DNA of 64,000 bases from DATBAT01 sp963824805. Lineage in GTDB: Bacteria > Acidobacteriota > Terriglobia > Terriglobales > Acidobacteriaceae. Numbering within the stretch: position 1 is the first letter of the stretch; each line of letters opens with the position of its first letter. The DNA is taken from the NCBI GenBank assembly GCA_963824805.1, contig CAWGQZ010000072.1:1-64000 (forward strand). The letters are read 5' to 3'. Positions 18,015-26,757 of this stretch are shown piece after piece. Under the pieces are notes generated by a model. It searched no databases and was not told the DNA's origin. It saw only the letters and a list, made by a program, of their open reading frames with translations. Made by a program: the position numbers and the translations under genes.

Positions 18015-19622
18015 TTATTTCTTTTTGGCTGGGGCGCGGGGATGATCAGGAACTGCTTTTACTTTCATTTCATCCACGGGTTGGGTGCCTTCGCCACTAT
18101 AGGTTGCGCCGGTCGGGACTACCCAGTACTCGGCCGTCTTGGTTCCGGCGTTTCCAGTGCGGGTCTCGATACGGCTGGGGTCGATGCCTTGCTTGGCTTC
18201 TCCGCCGGAGAGATAGGCTTTGGAATTGACTGCGCGTTCTGCAGCCAAGTTCTTTCTCTTCTCCGAAGGATCGTTGTTGCCAACGATGACCAGCTTGGTG
18301 TCGTTTTCACGCTGCAGACGCAATGCCACGTCATCAAGCACAGCCTTGCAAGTGTTGTCGACGCGCCATGGCTTTTTCTCGTTGGGGAAGTCGCACTGGC
18401 TCAACTTGCTGGCTTGCGGCGGTGGCGGTGGTGGTGGCGATTGGATATCGACCTGAGTCGATGCCGGAGTGGTCAAGCCGCGGGTGTCAGCGCAACTTGC
18501 GTTCACCGTGACAGGGCCAGCCGGAACGTTGGTAGTGTCGAGGGTCGCGTTGGCGCCGTTGCCGTTGACCGTGCCGGCGCTTGCGGTCCAACCGGAGACG
18601 GTGACGGGAACATTATCCGGGCTTGAACAATCGCAGGTAAGGTTCACCGGCGTACCGGCCTGGACCGAAGCCGGGTTCGCCGAGCAGGTCATCTTGGGCG
18701 GATTCTTCGGGGGTTCCTTGACGGCGAAGTTGGCGTTGCAGCTGGCTTCTCCGCCGTTCTTCATCTTGGGGTCCGAGACGCGAGCGGTAACGGTATAGCT
18801 GCCCCCGGCGATGCCGTTGGTGTCCACGGTTGCGCTGGTATCCTTGCCGGTAATCTTGCCGCCGGTGCTCGACCAGGTGTAGGTGAGGGTGTGTTTCGGA
18901 TTGAAGTTGCTGGTGTTGACGGTTGCAGTTACCGGCTCGCCTACCATCACTTCGCTGGGCTGGATGGAGCAAGAGGCGGCGGGAGGAACCGGCGGCGCGC
19001 CGCCGAAATTCCAGACCAAACCAGTGCCGAGACGCACCCCGTTCTCGTGGGGACGACGAAGGTCGCCGAAAGATTGCGAGGCTTCGGCCGGGAAGTGGTG
19101 AGCGGCCCAAACATAGTCAACCTGAAAAACGCGAATGCTGAGCTTCTTCCAGGGACGGAGATCCATACCGCCGCCGACCAAAGAGCCAAGCGCGTCGCTG
19201 GTGGTCAGGCCGTCGACATCGAGGCGATTCCAACCAAGAAGTGCGTGGGCAAACAAGTTGACGTTGTTCTCGGTGCGCCAGGTGATTTTGGGGCCGATGG
19301 CGGCGATGGTGTCATGGCCGAGGTCAGTCCAATTGTGACTGATGTCGCCCTCGAATCCAAAGACAGGGGTGAAGTTATAGGTTGCGCTGACGCCAAACCC
19401 TTTGGGCATGTCAGGCAGTTTCAAGGCGACAGGCGCGTCGGGGGAAAGGCCAGGCTGGGGCACTTGCACGCCGGGATGAAGCCATTCATAGCCGGTGAAC
19501 ACTTCCACTTTGGGCGCGGGTTGATCCTGGGCAAAGGATACTGCAGTGAACAGCGACACAATCAGCATTCCCAGGCAAGTTAGTAGTAGTAGGAATCGCC
19601 GGGGGCTCAAATTACGTGACAT
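18015..19622 (-). CDS. Outer-membrane beta-barrel protein with Ig-like repeats and OmpA-like C-terminus
   Basis: 535 residues from the ATG at 19622, which has GGAGGAA five bases upstream; a TTG at 19634 is less likely. The signal peptide (RRFLLLLTCLGMLIVSLFTA) precedes an eight-strand-type barrel (about 35-205, with VEVFTGYEWLHPG and FGFEGDISHNW). Two Ig/PKD-like repeats follow (about 210-310 and 315-400, Cys pairs in CSIQPSEVMVG and CSANPASVQAG). A proline run (PPPPPPP) leads to an OmpA-like domain (about 415-535, with DDVALRLQRENDTKLVIVGN and AAERAVNSKAYL). OmpA domains bind peptidoglycan, so this would anchor the outer membrane. It is divergent from the NtrC-type regulator. Confidence 0.8.
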   Translation of the reverse strand: MSRNLSPRRFLLLLTCLGMLIVSLFTAVSFAQDQPAPKVEVFTGYEWLHPGVQVPQPGLSPDAPVALKLPDMPKGFGVSATYNFTPVFGFEGDISHNWTDLGHDTIAAIGPKITWRTENNVNLFAHALLGWNRLDVDGLTTSDALGSLVGGGMDLRPWKKLSIRVFQVDYVWAAHHFPAEASQSFGDLRRPHENGVRLGTGLVWNFGGAPPVPPAASCSIQPSEVMVGEPVTATVNTSNFNPKHTLTYTWSSTGGKITGKDTSATVDTNGIAGGSYTVTARVSDPKMKNGGEASCNANFAVKEPPKNPPKMTCSANPASVQAGTPVNLTCDCSSPDNVPVTVSGWTASAGTVNGNGANATLDTTNVPAGPVTVNASCADTRGLTTPASTQVDIQSPPPPPPPQASKLSQCDFPNEKKPWRVDNTCKAVLDDVALRLQRENDTKLVIVGNNDPSEKRKNLAAERAVNSKAYLSGGEAKQGIDPSRIETRTGNAGTKTAEYWVVPTGATYSGEGTQPVDEMKVKAVPDHPRAPAKKK

Positions 19623-19939
19623 ACTTTCCTCCAAAATTGCCTCGCGGGGTAGAACAACGAAATCCTATAAAAAAATTCGCCGTCGTTTCAACGGCCTACC
19701 ATACACGCCCACCTAGCATACCAACGTTCCCCACAGCTTTAACTGTCAACATTACGCATTGTTTACTGAAACAATGCGTGTGAATCAGATGCCGAGGCTT
19801 GCGCACCGGTTGCGGAGAGCGCGACATGTGGGTAATCTCAGATCGACACTAGAATTTGTTCGCTTTGCGGACTGACAGAGTGTTTACTTGCGGGCTAAGG
19901 CACCAAGCCTCAATAATGTCGCTGCAGGTTTGCCTATTG
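19623..19939. other. Divergent intergenic region upstream of OmpA-like gene and NtrC-type regulator
   Basis: 317 bases. Apart from the palindrome at 19754-19779 I see no gene. An in-frame extension of the regulator to 19856 lacks domain similarity and is left out. Confidence 0.4.
19754..19779. promoter_or_regulatory. Perfect 11-bp palindrome, operator or hairpin
   Basis: ACGCATTGTTT and AAACAATGCGT flank ACTG. It is placed 132 bases upstream of the OmpA-like start and 160 bases before the regulator start. There is no T run, so a protein-binding site is more likely than a terminator. Confidence 0.4.
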
Positions 19940-21355
19940 ATGACCCAGGAAAAAGTACTAATCGTTGAAGACGAAGAGAATGAACGAACCGGAATGGCGG
20001 AGCTGATTTCCGCCTGGGGTTTTCGCACTGAAACCGCCAGGGATGGGCTCGAGGGGCTGGAGAAGGTCACAAGCTGGGTCCCCTCCATCATCATTACCGA
20101 CATGAAGATGCCACGCATGGGCGGCCTGGAGCTGCTGGAGCGGCTGGCGAGCGAGTCCCATACCATGGCGGTGATTGTGGTGACGGCTCAGGGAACGATC
20201 GATACCGCAGTGCAGGCCATGCGCATGGGGGCCTATGACTACATTACAAAGCCCATTGATACCAATCGATTGCGAACGATTCTGCAAAATGCTTCGAATC
20301 TGCTGGGAACCAAAGTTGAGTTGGAGGTAACGCGCCGGAAGCTGCGCGACGCTGGATCCCTGGGGAGCCTGGTGGGGGCGTCCAAGAAGATGCAGGAGAT
20401 CTTCCGGCTGATCGAAATGGTGGCTCCGAGCACGGCCTCGGTCTTAATTACAGGCGCCAGCGGAACCGGAAAGGAGCTGGTAGCGCGTACGGTGCACGAG
20501 TTGAGCCCCCGGCGGAATAAGCCGTTTGTCCCAATCAACTGCGCTGCCATCCCGGAAACCCTGATCGAAAGCGAAATTTTCGGCCACGAGAAGGGCGCAT
20601 TTACCGGGGCGCTGGAACGGCGAACCGGCTGCTTTGAACTAGCCGAAGGTGGAACCCTGCTGCTGGATGAAATTGGGGAAATGCCGGTGGCCACCCAGGC
20701 AAAGCTCTTACGGGTACTGGAAGACCGGAAGTTGCGCCGATTAGGCAGCAAAGTAGAGACCACGGTCGATGTCCGGGTGTTGGCGGCGACGAATAAGGTT
20801 CCGGAAGAAGCAGTTGCACGCGGCGAGTTGCGCAACGATCTCTACTACCGGTTGAATGTTTTCAATATCAACATGCCAGCGTTGCGTGAGCATCGCGAGG
20901 ACATTCCGGACCTGGTGCAGCGCCTGTTGGCGGAAATGGGAGAAAAGCACGGACGTAAGGTTGGGGCGGTAAGTGAGGCGGTGATCAACCAGTTTCGCAA
21001 CTACACCTGGCCGGGCAATGTGCGCGAGCTGCGCAATACGCTGGAGCGGGCCATCATAGTTTGCGAAGGCTCGGTGATCGAGACTAAGCATCTTCCGCCG
21101 GGGTTCGGGCAGGCCCCGGTGCGGATCTCAGCAGAGGATCCGGATTCGGTCCACCTTGGGGTTGGTACCACGGTCGAAGAGGCGGAGAAGCAGCTGATTA
21201 TTAAGACATTGGAAGCGACTAATAACAACAAGACCCGGGCGGCGGAGATTCTGGGCATCAGCTTGAAAACGCTGCATAATAAGTTGAAGGAGTACGGCAG
21301 CGCCGCGGCCGAAACGGGGGTGCCGCAGGAAGATGGAGCCCTCAGCAGCGAGTAG
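19940..21355 (+). CDS. Sigma-54-dependent response regulator, NtrC family
   Basis: 471 residues from MTQEKVLIVEDEENERTG. The receiver domain covers about 1-120, with the acidic pair in VEDEE, the phospho-acceptor in IIITDMKMPRMGG and the lysine in YITKPID. The AAA+ domain (about 140-380) has the Walker A TGASGTGKELVA, the sigma-54 contact loop KGAFTGAL intact, Walker B GGTLLLDEIGE, and the arginine-finger region. A Fis-type helix-turn-helix is at the C-terminus (NNNKTRAAEILGISLKTLHN). It activates sigma-54 promoters when phosphorylated, most likely by the kinase encoded 137 bases downstream. Target genes are unknown. Confidence 0.95.
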   Translation: MTQEKVLIVEDEENERTGMAELISAWGFRTETARDGLEGLEKVTSWVPSIIITDMKMPRMGGLELLERLASESHTMAVIVVTAQGTIDTAVQAMRMGAYDYITKPIDTNRLRTILQNASNLLGTKVELEVTRRKLRDAGSLGSLVGASKKMQEIFRLIEMVAPSTASVLITGASGTGKELVARTVHELSPRRNKPFVPINCAAIPETLIESEIFGHEKGAFTGALERRTGCFELAEGGTLLLDEIGEMPVATQAKLLRVLEDRKLRRLGSKVETTVDVRVLAATNKVPEEAVARGELRNDLYYRLNVFNINMPALREHREDIPDLVQRLLAEMGEKHGRKVGAVSEAVINQFRNYTWPGNVRELRNTLERAIIVCEGSVIETKHLPPGFGQAPVRISAEDPDSVHLGVGTTVEEAEKQLIIKTLEATNNNKTRAAEILGISLKTLHNKLKEYGSAAAETGVPQEDGALSSE

Positions 21356-21492
21356 GCGCGTAGACCATCTTGCTCAACCTAACGAGAGCTTCGCAGGGTG
21401 GAATGAGTTGGAACTCTTCGACAGATCGTCCTGGATTACGCAGTTGTAAGTTCCTGGTCCTCATTTCTCAGTAATGTGGATTTGTAATCGCC

Positions 21493-23358
21493 ATGCGCCG
21501 TAAAACAAAAATCGTACTGGGCGTTACAGTGATGGCGACCGCTCTGGTGGCGGTGTTCTCCTACATTTACATTTCACAGTTGCTACGCCAGCGAATCACG
21601 ACTGCGCATGAAACTGCCGCCCGGTTGACCTCGCAACTTGCATATCTGGCGACGAATGCCGCGCCTGACCTCAGCAGCACGAAAGTCGATACCAGCAATC
21701 CGGTAGCGGTGCGCAAGAGCCTCTCCTATTACTTGAGCACGGACCGCGATCTCAACATGCTGCTGGAATCGGTAGTGGGCAACTGGCCGATGATTTATGA
21801 CGCGGCCATCGTGGACGCCAACGGCAAGGCCATTCTTCACACCACTCCGGATTTGATCGGCGAAGAGGTGCCGCAGCGATCAGACTTTAATGTTGTGCAG
21901 ACAGCGAAATTCCGCAGCCAGCTGAGGATGGTTTACAGTCCGGCGACCGTCTATGACGTGCAGATGCCGTTGCAGCTGAATGGCGCGCCGTTTGGAAGCA
22001 TTCGAGTAGGAGTCTCGACGGTTTTTCTAAAGAGTGAAATTACGCCGCGGCTGCAGCATTCGGTGATTTTTTCCGGGGCGGCGATTTTGATCTGCCTGAT
22101 TCTGGCTGCTGGGCTGTCAAACATCGCGCTGGGTCCACTGGAAGATATTAACCGCAGCCTGGACAGCGTCACGCTGGGTGAGCCGGAACCGGTCAGCAAT
22201 GACGATCCTGACAGCCGCGATGAGTATGGACTTGTGACACTCAAGATCGCGCACCTGGGGCGGCAAATGCGGGACGCCAAGGAAATTTTCTCGGCATTAA
22301 AAGACAACGTCGACCAGATCATGGCCAACCTGCAGGACGGTCTGATGCTCTTTACGCGTGATGCCCGGGTGGTGCTGGTGAGCGCGTCGGTGGAACGCTA
22401 TCTGGGTAGACCACGGCGTGAACTCCTGGGCAAGACTGCACGCGAGATTTTTTCCTCCGACACGGTGATTGGGCAGATGTTGCTGGAAGCTTTCCAATTC
22501 CGGCGGGCGGTGGCACAGCGTGAGATTGAAGCAACGACCGGTAAGAGAATCCAGGTTTCGCTGGATTTTATTCAGGAAGGCGGGGCGCAGATTGGTGCGC
22601 TGTTGACGTTGCGTGATACCGAGTCGGTGCGGCGGATTGAGGATGAGATCGAAATGTCGCGGCGGTTGTCGGCCAGCGGGCGGCTGACGCGCGGGGTGGC
22701 GCATGAGGTTAAGAACCCGATCAATGCCATCGTGCTGCATTTGCAACTATTGCAAAACAAGTTGAAGGAAGTCGATCCGGACACTCGCCGGCATATGGAC
22801 ATCATAGACAGCGAAATTCACCGGCTCGATCGGGTAGTGCAGATCCTGGTTGATTTCACGCGGCCGCGCGACCTGCACGTCGAGGAGATGGATTTCCGCC
22901 GGCTGCTGGAGGACGTAGTCATGCTGGCGTCGCCGGATGCGGCCCAGCACGGAGTGACCATCCGGAAAGAGCTGCCCGACCAGCCGCTGGGGGTGAAGGT
23001 CGATACCGACTTCATGAAGCAGGCGGTGCTGAATATTGTGCTGAATGGAGTGCAATCCATGGCCAATGGCGGTTCTTTGACGATCTCGGCCAAACGCCGT
23101 GGAGAATTGATTGAAACCGAGATTCGAGACCAGGGCCCGGGTATTCCGGCTGACCTTCAAGAGAAGGTCTTTGAGCTTTATTTCACCACCAAGAAAGACG
23201 GATCGGGGATTGGACTGGCACAGACTTACCAGATTATGCAGTGGCACTACGGAACCATCGAGTTTGAGTCGGCCGGGGGGCAGGGGACCACGTTCCGGCT
23301 AAGGCTGCCGTTAATCGAGTTGCACGTTGAGCCGCAGCGGGAGGCGGTGGCGACGTAA
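21493..23358 (+). CDS. Membrane sensor histidine kinase with HAMP and PAS domains
   Basis: 621 residues, partner of the NtrC-type regulator just upstream. Transmembrane helices lie at about 7-27 and 190-215 and flank a periplasmic sensor (28-190). A HAMP segment follows (ALGPLEDINRSLDSVTLG), then PAS (about 275-385), HisKA with phospho-histidine in LTRGVAHEVKNPINAIVLHL, and HATPase with EIRDQGPGIP, FTTKKDGSGIGLAQTYQI and GGQGTTFRLRLP. The H box AHEVKNP is typical of NtrB/AtoS-type kinases that pair with NtrC regulators. The signal is not evident. All catalytic motifs are intact. Confidence 0.95.
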   Translation: MRRKTKIVLGVTVMATALVAVFSYIYISQLLRQRITTAHETAARLTSQLAYLATNAAPDLSSTKVDTSNPVAVRKSLSYYLSTDRDLNMLLESVVGNWPMIYDAAIVDANGKAILHTTPDLIGEEVPQRSDFNVVQTAKFRSQLRMVYSPATVYDVQMPLQLNGAPFGSIRVGVSTVFLKSEITPRLQHSVIFSGAAILICLILAAGLSNIALGPLEDINRSLDSVTLGEPEPVSNDDPDSRDEYGLVTLKIAHLGRQMRDAKEIFSALKDNVDQIMANLQDGLMLFTRDARVVLVSASVERYLGRPRRELLGKTAREIFSSDTVIGQMLLEAFQFRRAVAQREIEATTGKRIQVSLDFIQEGGAQIGALLTLRDTESVRRIEDEIEMSRRLSASGRLTRGVAHEVKNPINAIVLHLQLLQNKLKEVDPDTRRHMDIIDSEIHRLDRVVQILVDFTRPRDLHVEEMDFRRLLEDVVMLASPDAAQHGVTIRKELPDQPLGVKVDTDFMKQAVLNIVLNGVQSMANGGSLTISAKRRGELIETEIRDQGPGIPADLQEKVFELYFTTKKDGSGIGLAQTYQIMQWHYGTIEFESAGGQGTTFRLRLPLIELHVEPQREAVAT

Positions 23359-23477
23359 ATCCGGCCTTTTCCGCGACTTGGCCGTGCCATGCTACCCCCA
23401 CTCTGGGGGGATGTTCGCAAAATCGGAAGTCCACTAGAATTCCAGCGCGGTTGAGAAAGAACTACTAGAATCTATAT

Positions 23478-24044
23478 ATGTCTCTGGCCAGCATGGTGGT
23501 GGTGTGTCTCTTATTGGCGCCGGGCGCGCGCGATTCCGGTGCCAATCGGAGGACGCAGGCCCAAGAGCAACCACAGGGATCAACACCCTCACAAGATTCG
23601 ACCACGCCCTCACAGGGAGAAACTTCTCCTTCGACCGCAGCCGAAACCCCGGTAAAAAAGCCGACCACCAAAAAGAAGAAAGCTCCGCCAAAGAAAAAGG
23701 TCCCAACCGTAAAGAAGGCCGACCCCACGGATGAAGAAGCTCCACCAAAGCGAGTAGTGCGCGACGGCAGCACCACCGAACCGGTGAACCAGATATCTCC
23801 CAGCGTACCTGAGCAGCAGGCCTCGTCCCAGCTGCAGAAAACCAATGATCTGCTGAGTGCGGCGGATACAAACTTGAAGAACATCTCGGGGGCACAGCTG
23901 AATTCCAACCAGGAAGACATGGTGAAACAGGTAAAGACGTACATGGAGCAGGCTAAGACCGCGGCCGAAATGGGCGATCTGGAGCGGGCGAATAATCTGG
24001 CAACCAAGGCGCAGTTGCTATCGGCGGAGTTGGTGAAGAAGTAG
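23478..24044 (+). CDS. Secreted lysine/proline-rich protein of unknown function
   Basis: 188 residues that I do not recognise. A short hydrophobic N-terminus (SLASMVVVCLLLAPGARD) is followed by a low-complexity stretch rich in Ser, Thr, Gln and Pro, then KKPTTKKKKAPPKKK (about 60-80). A C-terminal helical region (about 115-188) follows, with LQKTNDLLSAADTNLKN and AEMGDLERANNLATKAQ. Similar acidobacterial proteins often carry a coiled, TPR-like C-terminal part beside NtrC/kinase pairs, but no function is known. It may be co-transcribed with the kinase 119 bases upstream. Confidence 0.65.
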   Translation: MSLASMVVVCLLLAPGARDSGANRRTQAQEQPQGSTPSQDSTTPSQGETSPSTAAETPVKKPTTKKKKAPPKKKVPTVKKADPTDEEAPPKRVVRDGSTTEPVNQISPSVPEQQASSQLQKTNDLLSAADTNLKNISGAQLNSNQEDMVKQVKTYMEQAKTAAEMGDLERANNLATKAQLLSAELVKK

Positions 24045-24080
24045 AGTTTTTCCTCTTTCGGATTTGCCATTGGGGTAAGC

Positions 24081-24105
24081 AGAGACGTAGCGGAGCTACG
24101 TCTCT
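24081..24105. repeat. AGAGACGTAGC hairpin repeat, copy 1
   Basis: AGAGACGTAGC pairs perfectly with GCTACGTCTCT around GGA. A close copy lies at 56374-56398. Confidence 0.6.
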
Positions 24106-24148
24106 AGACGTTTGGGGACGGCTGGCGGCCATGAGTGTCCACTCGAGG

Positions 24149-25297
24149 TCAGCGGGCCTGGGCTACTGTGCCTTTGGAGCGGGCTGCGTTTACCTTGGTT
24201 AGCAACTCCTGGGCGGGTTTTTGCACTGGTCCAGCAATCTTGACCGCCTCGGTCAGCGTGTCGCGAGCTTCATTCACTTTATTCAATTTGGCGTAGGCGA
24301 ATCCCAGGCGATAGAGGGCGACGGCATAGGACTGCTCGTCGGCGCCTTTCAGGAGCGTGGTCGCGGATTTCAGCTCCGGGATGGCGGCGGCAGTCTTGTC
24401 CTGCTTCATGTAGACGTAGCCGATGGTGGAGTGGGCGGCTCCGGCCGAAGCTTTGCGCGAAGCGTCGGCATCGGGCGCGTCGGCCTTGGCGACAGTGATT
24501 GCCTTTTGTGCGTAGGTCACTGACTTGGCCAGGCTGCCGGGCTTAGGGTCATCGGAGTAGGCGTTGGCCAGCAGAAGCAGGGCGGGCAGGTTTTCCGGAG
24601 TGGTGGCCAGAGTCTTTTCGCCGAAGGCAATCAGTCGCGGCATGTCATTTAGCTGCGATAGAGACATCATTGCGTAGGAGACGGTCTGGGCTTCGAAGCG
24701 CGAAGCGGGGAATGCCGGGGTGAATTTCTCGATGTAGGCCATGCGGGTCTTGGCGTCACTGGTCGAGGCGATGACGTTGAATGCGGCTACTTCCAGGAAC
24801 TCGCGGGAATTCTGGGCGGCCTCTTTCTCCTGATCGACGTGGCTGGCGAACTCGGTGTCGCTGGTTCCCTCTGGCTTGGTTTGTTTAGCGATTTGGTTGA
24901 AGGCATCGCCGCCGCGGACAGAATAGTCGAATATCTTTTCGTCGTTCTTAAGGCCTTGGGCGATGGTGGTTTGGGTTACCAGGATGTCGATATTGTGGGG
25001 AGCCCCGGCCAGGGCCTTCTCGCCGCATTCGAGAGCTTTCTGGTTGTCCCCGGCTTGCTGGTAGACCTGGGCAAGCTGCCAGTTTCCGTAGACGACTGCG
25101 GTGGGATTGGCAGAGAACTTCTGCAGGAACTCGTCATACATCGCCATCTTCTTTTGCTGATCGGGTTCGGTGCCGATGGCTTGAAGGGCCTGATCCTCAG
25201 GAGTGCCGGCGGGAATGACAATTTTGTCTACCTGGGCGCAAAGCGGAAGGGACAAGAAGACGGACAGGATCACAGCAACCCAGCGGGTACGGTCCAT
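24149..25297 (-). CDS. Tetratricopeptide repeat protein, exported
   Basis: 382 residues with a signal peptide (RWVAVILSVFLSLPLCA). Helical repeats follow from about residue 50, with TPR features such as AVVYGNWQLAQVYQQAGDNQ, SYAVALYRLGFAYAKLNKVN and STIGYVYMKQDKTAAAIPEL. TPRs mediate protein contacts; no enzyme domain is visible. The protein should be periplasmic. It stands alone, opposite in direction to the gene at 23478. Confidence 0.75.
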   Translation of the reverse strand: MDRTRWVAVILSVFLSLPLCAQVDKIVIPAGTPEDQALQAIGTEPDQQKKMAMYDEFLQKFSANPTAVVYGNWQLAQVYQQAGDNQKALECGEKALAGAPHNIDILVTQTTIAQGLKNDEKIFDYSVRGGDAFNQIAKQTKPEGTSDTEFASHVDQEKEAAQNSREFLEVAAFNVIASTSDAKTRMAYIEKFTPAFPASRFEAQTVSYAMMSLSQLNDMPRLIAFGEKTLATTPENLPALLLLANAYSDDPKPGSLAKSVTYAQKAITVAKADAPDADASRKASAGAAHSTIGYVYMKQDKTAAAIPELKSATTLLKGADEQSYAVALYRLGFAYAKLNKVNEARDTLTEAVKIAGPVQKPAQELLTKVNAARSKGTVAQAR

Positions 25298-25442
25298 AGG
25301 TCACCTCTTGATTTTTGCCTAACGGGTATGCGTCGCGCATGTTAACGCCGAATTGGCGGGGGTGCAAGGGGAAATGGGTGCCGGGGGCCGGGTGGGAAAG
25401 GCAAAAGCTAAACCACAGAGGGCACAGATTACACACAGCAAG

Positions 25443-26062
25443 CTATGGGCGTGGCTTGCGGCGGAGCAGGGCGGCGCCCAAAGCTCCGCCCAAGGTACTT
25501 AAGAGCAGGAATGCTACGAACGCGAATGCCATGGCCGGCGATCATGAAAGTGGCAAAGCCTTGGGGAGTGCGGAAGAACTCCATGACGCGCTGGGCTTGC
25601 GGGTCGGTGGCACGGCTGGCCGATTGTTCGATGGCCTGGGTCAATGCCTGGCGCAGTTGCGGTCCGCCGCCCAGCACGGTGGCCGAAAGGGCAGCGTAGA
25701 AAAGGAACATCACGAATCCGATTACGCCGCTTATCGCGCCTAAACGGGCACCCATGCCGGGGGTGAGGTCGGCTCCAGAATTCGACCAACGGTAGAAAGA
25801 CCACTGACAGGATGCCACCGAGTATCATTCCCAGGCCGAAGGCACCGAGAGGAAACAGCATCAGGAAGGAGGAAATCAGTCCGGCCACGAATACCGGGGC
25901 GAAGGCACGAGACCATTGAAGTCCGGTGTGGACTTGGGGCGGGGCGGGAATCGGGGTGGCTTCGGGTAAGAAATCAACGCGGATTAATGGGCGATTGCAG
26001 TGCGGGCAGAAGGCGGTGCCTTCCTCGACCGGGGCTCCGCACTTGTCGCAGGCGTGTTCCAT
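25443..26062 (-). pseudogene. Zinc-ribbon membrane protein with two frameshifts
   Basis: The N-terminus carries a zinc ribbon (CDKCGAPVEEG and CPHCNRPL), then a Pro linker and membrane helices from about residue 55 (VAGLISSFLMLFPLGAFGLG). The frame shifts near AAA 25796-25798, continuing as FYRWSNSGADLTPGMGARLG with helices GVIGFVMFLFYAALSATVLG. It shifts again near GG 25533-25534, continuing as AGMAFAFVAFLLLSTLGGAL and a basic tail ending PRP. Dropping one base at each point gives a coherent 205-residue protein. Its function is unknown. Such proteins are frequent in Acidobacteriota. Confidence 0.65.
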
Positions 26063-26128
26063 GGAGTTTCAAGGTACTAGAGGGTAGGCAGAGGGGGCAA
26101 GGTTAGGGGGTGTGGTTGTGGTTGGGTG

Positions 26129-26150
26129 GACGGGCGGAGGGCCGCCCGTC
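26129..26150. terminator. GC-rich hairpin after lipoprotein gene
   Basis: GACGGGCGG and CCGCCCGTC pair around AGGG. It lies 14 bases downstream of the lipoprotein stop, without a T run. Related stems occur at 50302 and 61203. Confidence 0.5.
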
Positions 26151-26163
26151 TCCAAACCATTAC

Positions 26164-26757
26164 TTAGATGGTGTCGTTGCCGTGGGCCTGAACTCTTACC
26201 AGGGTGAATTCGGTGCCCTTGGATTGGGGCTCAATGGCTACCAGGTGCTGGTTTTCGTCGGTGCCGACTTTGATTTCGATGGTTTTGCCGTTGTTGTCCT
26301 GGTCGCAGCTGACTGGCTTGGATTTGTGTTCGCCTAATTCCATGCCAGCATGGCCGCCTGAGTTGCGGGAGTGGCATTCGAGGACGCTGCCATAGCGCTT
26401 CAGGTCGTTCTTATAGAATGCGGCAACTTTTTCCGGTGAGTCATCGGTGTCGAAGTGAACGACTACGACTTTGAAACCGAATAATCCGGTGGAAATGCCG
26501 AGGTTGGCGTTGTCATCCCCATTGTTGGTCTTTTCCTTCATGCGCGCGCCGGGATAGACGGAGATACCGGTGTCGCGCGGATCAACCTGTTTGCTGACGT
26601 GCAGTCCTCCGACCGGGGTCTTGATGTCCACATTCTTGTCGTCGCCATTCTCGCTTTTCTTAACGTCCACATTGCAGGCGGGGAATACCAGTATGGCTGC
26701 GAGGGCGAAGGCATAGGCGCGACGCCAGGTAGCGTAGGACTGAATCTTGTCAATCAT
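26164..26757 (-). CDS. Putative lipoprotein of unknown function
   Basis: 197 residues. A hydrophobic leader ends in a lipobox-like ILVFPAC, so the protein should be lipid-anchored in the envelope. The body has VDPRDTGISVYPGARMKE and VVVHFDTDDSPEKVAAFYKN, resembling proteins that describe paired-variable 'PGAR' periplasmic domains of unknown role. The start ATGATTGA overlaps the stop of the upstream GH3 gene by 8 bases, so the two should be translationally coupled, and a role beside peptidoglycan or glycan turnover is possible. Confidence 0.65.
   Translation of the reverse strand: MIDKIQSYATWRRAYAFALAAILVFPACNVDVKKSENGDDKNVDIKTPVGGLHVSKQVDPRDTGISVYPGARMKEKTNNGDDNANLGISTGLFGFKVVVVHFDTDDSPEKVAAFYKNDLKRYGSVLECHSRNSGGHAGMELGEHKSKPVSCDQDNNGKTIEIKVGTDENQHLVAIEPQSKGTEFTLVRVQAHGNDTI

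Noticed and set aside
18891..19583. 230-codon plus-strand frame opposite the OmpA-like gene
   Set aside because: Antisense to a confident gene, with no recognisable domain.
21356..21492. Possible sigma-54 promoter between the NtrC-type regulator and its kinase
   Set aside because: GG and GC pairs occur, but no convincing -24/-12 spacing with TGGCAC and TTGC was found.
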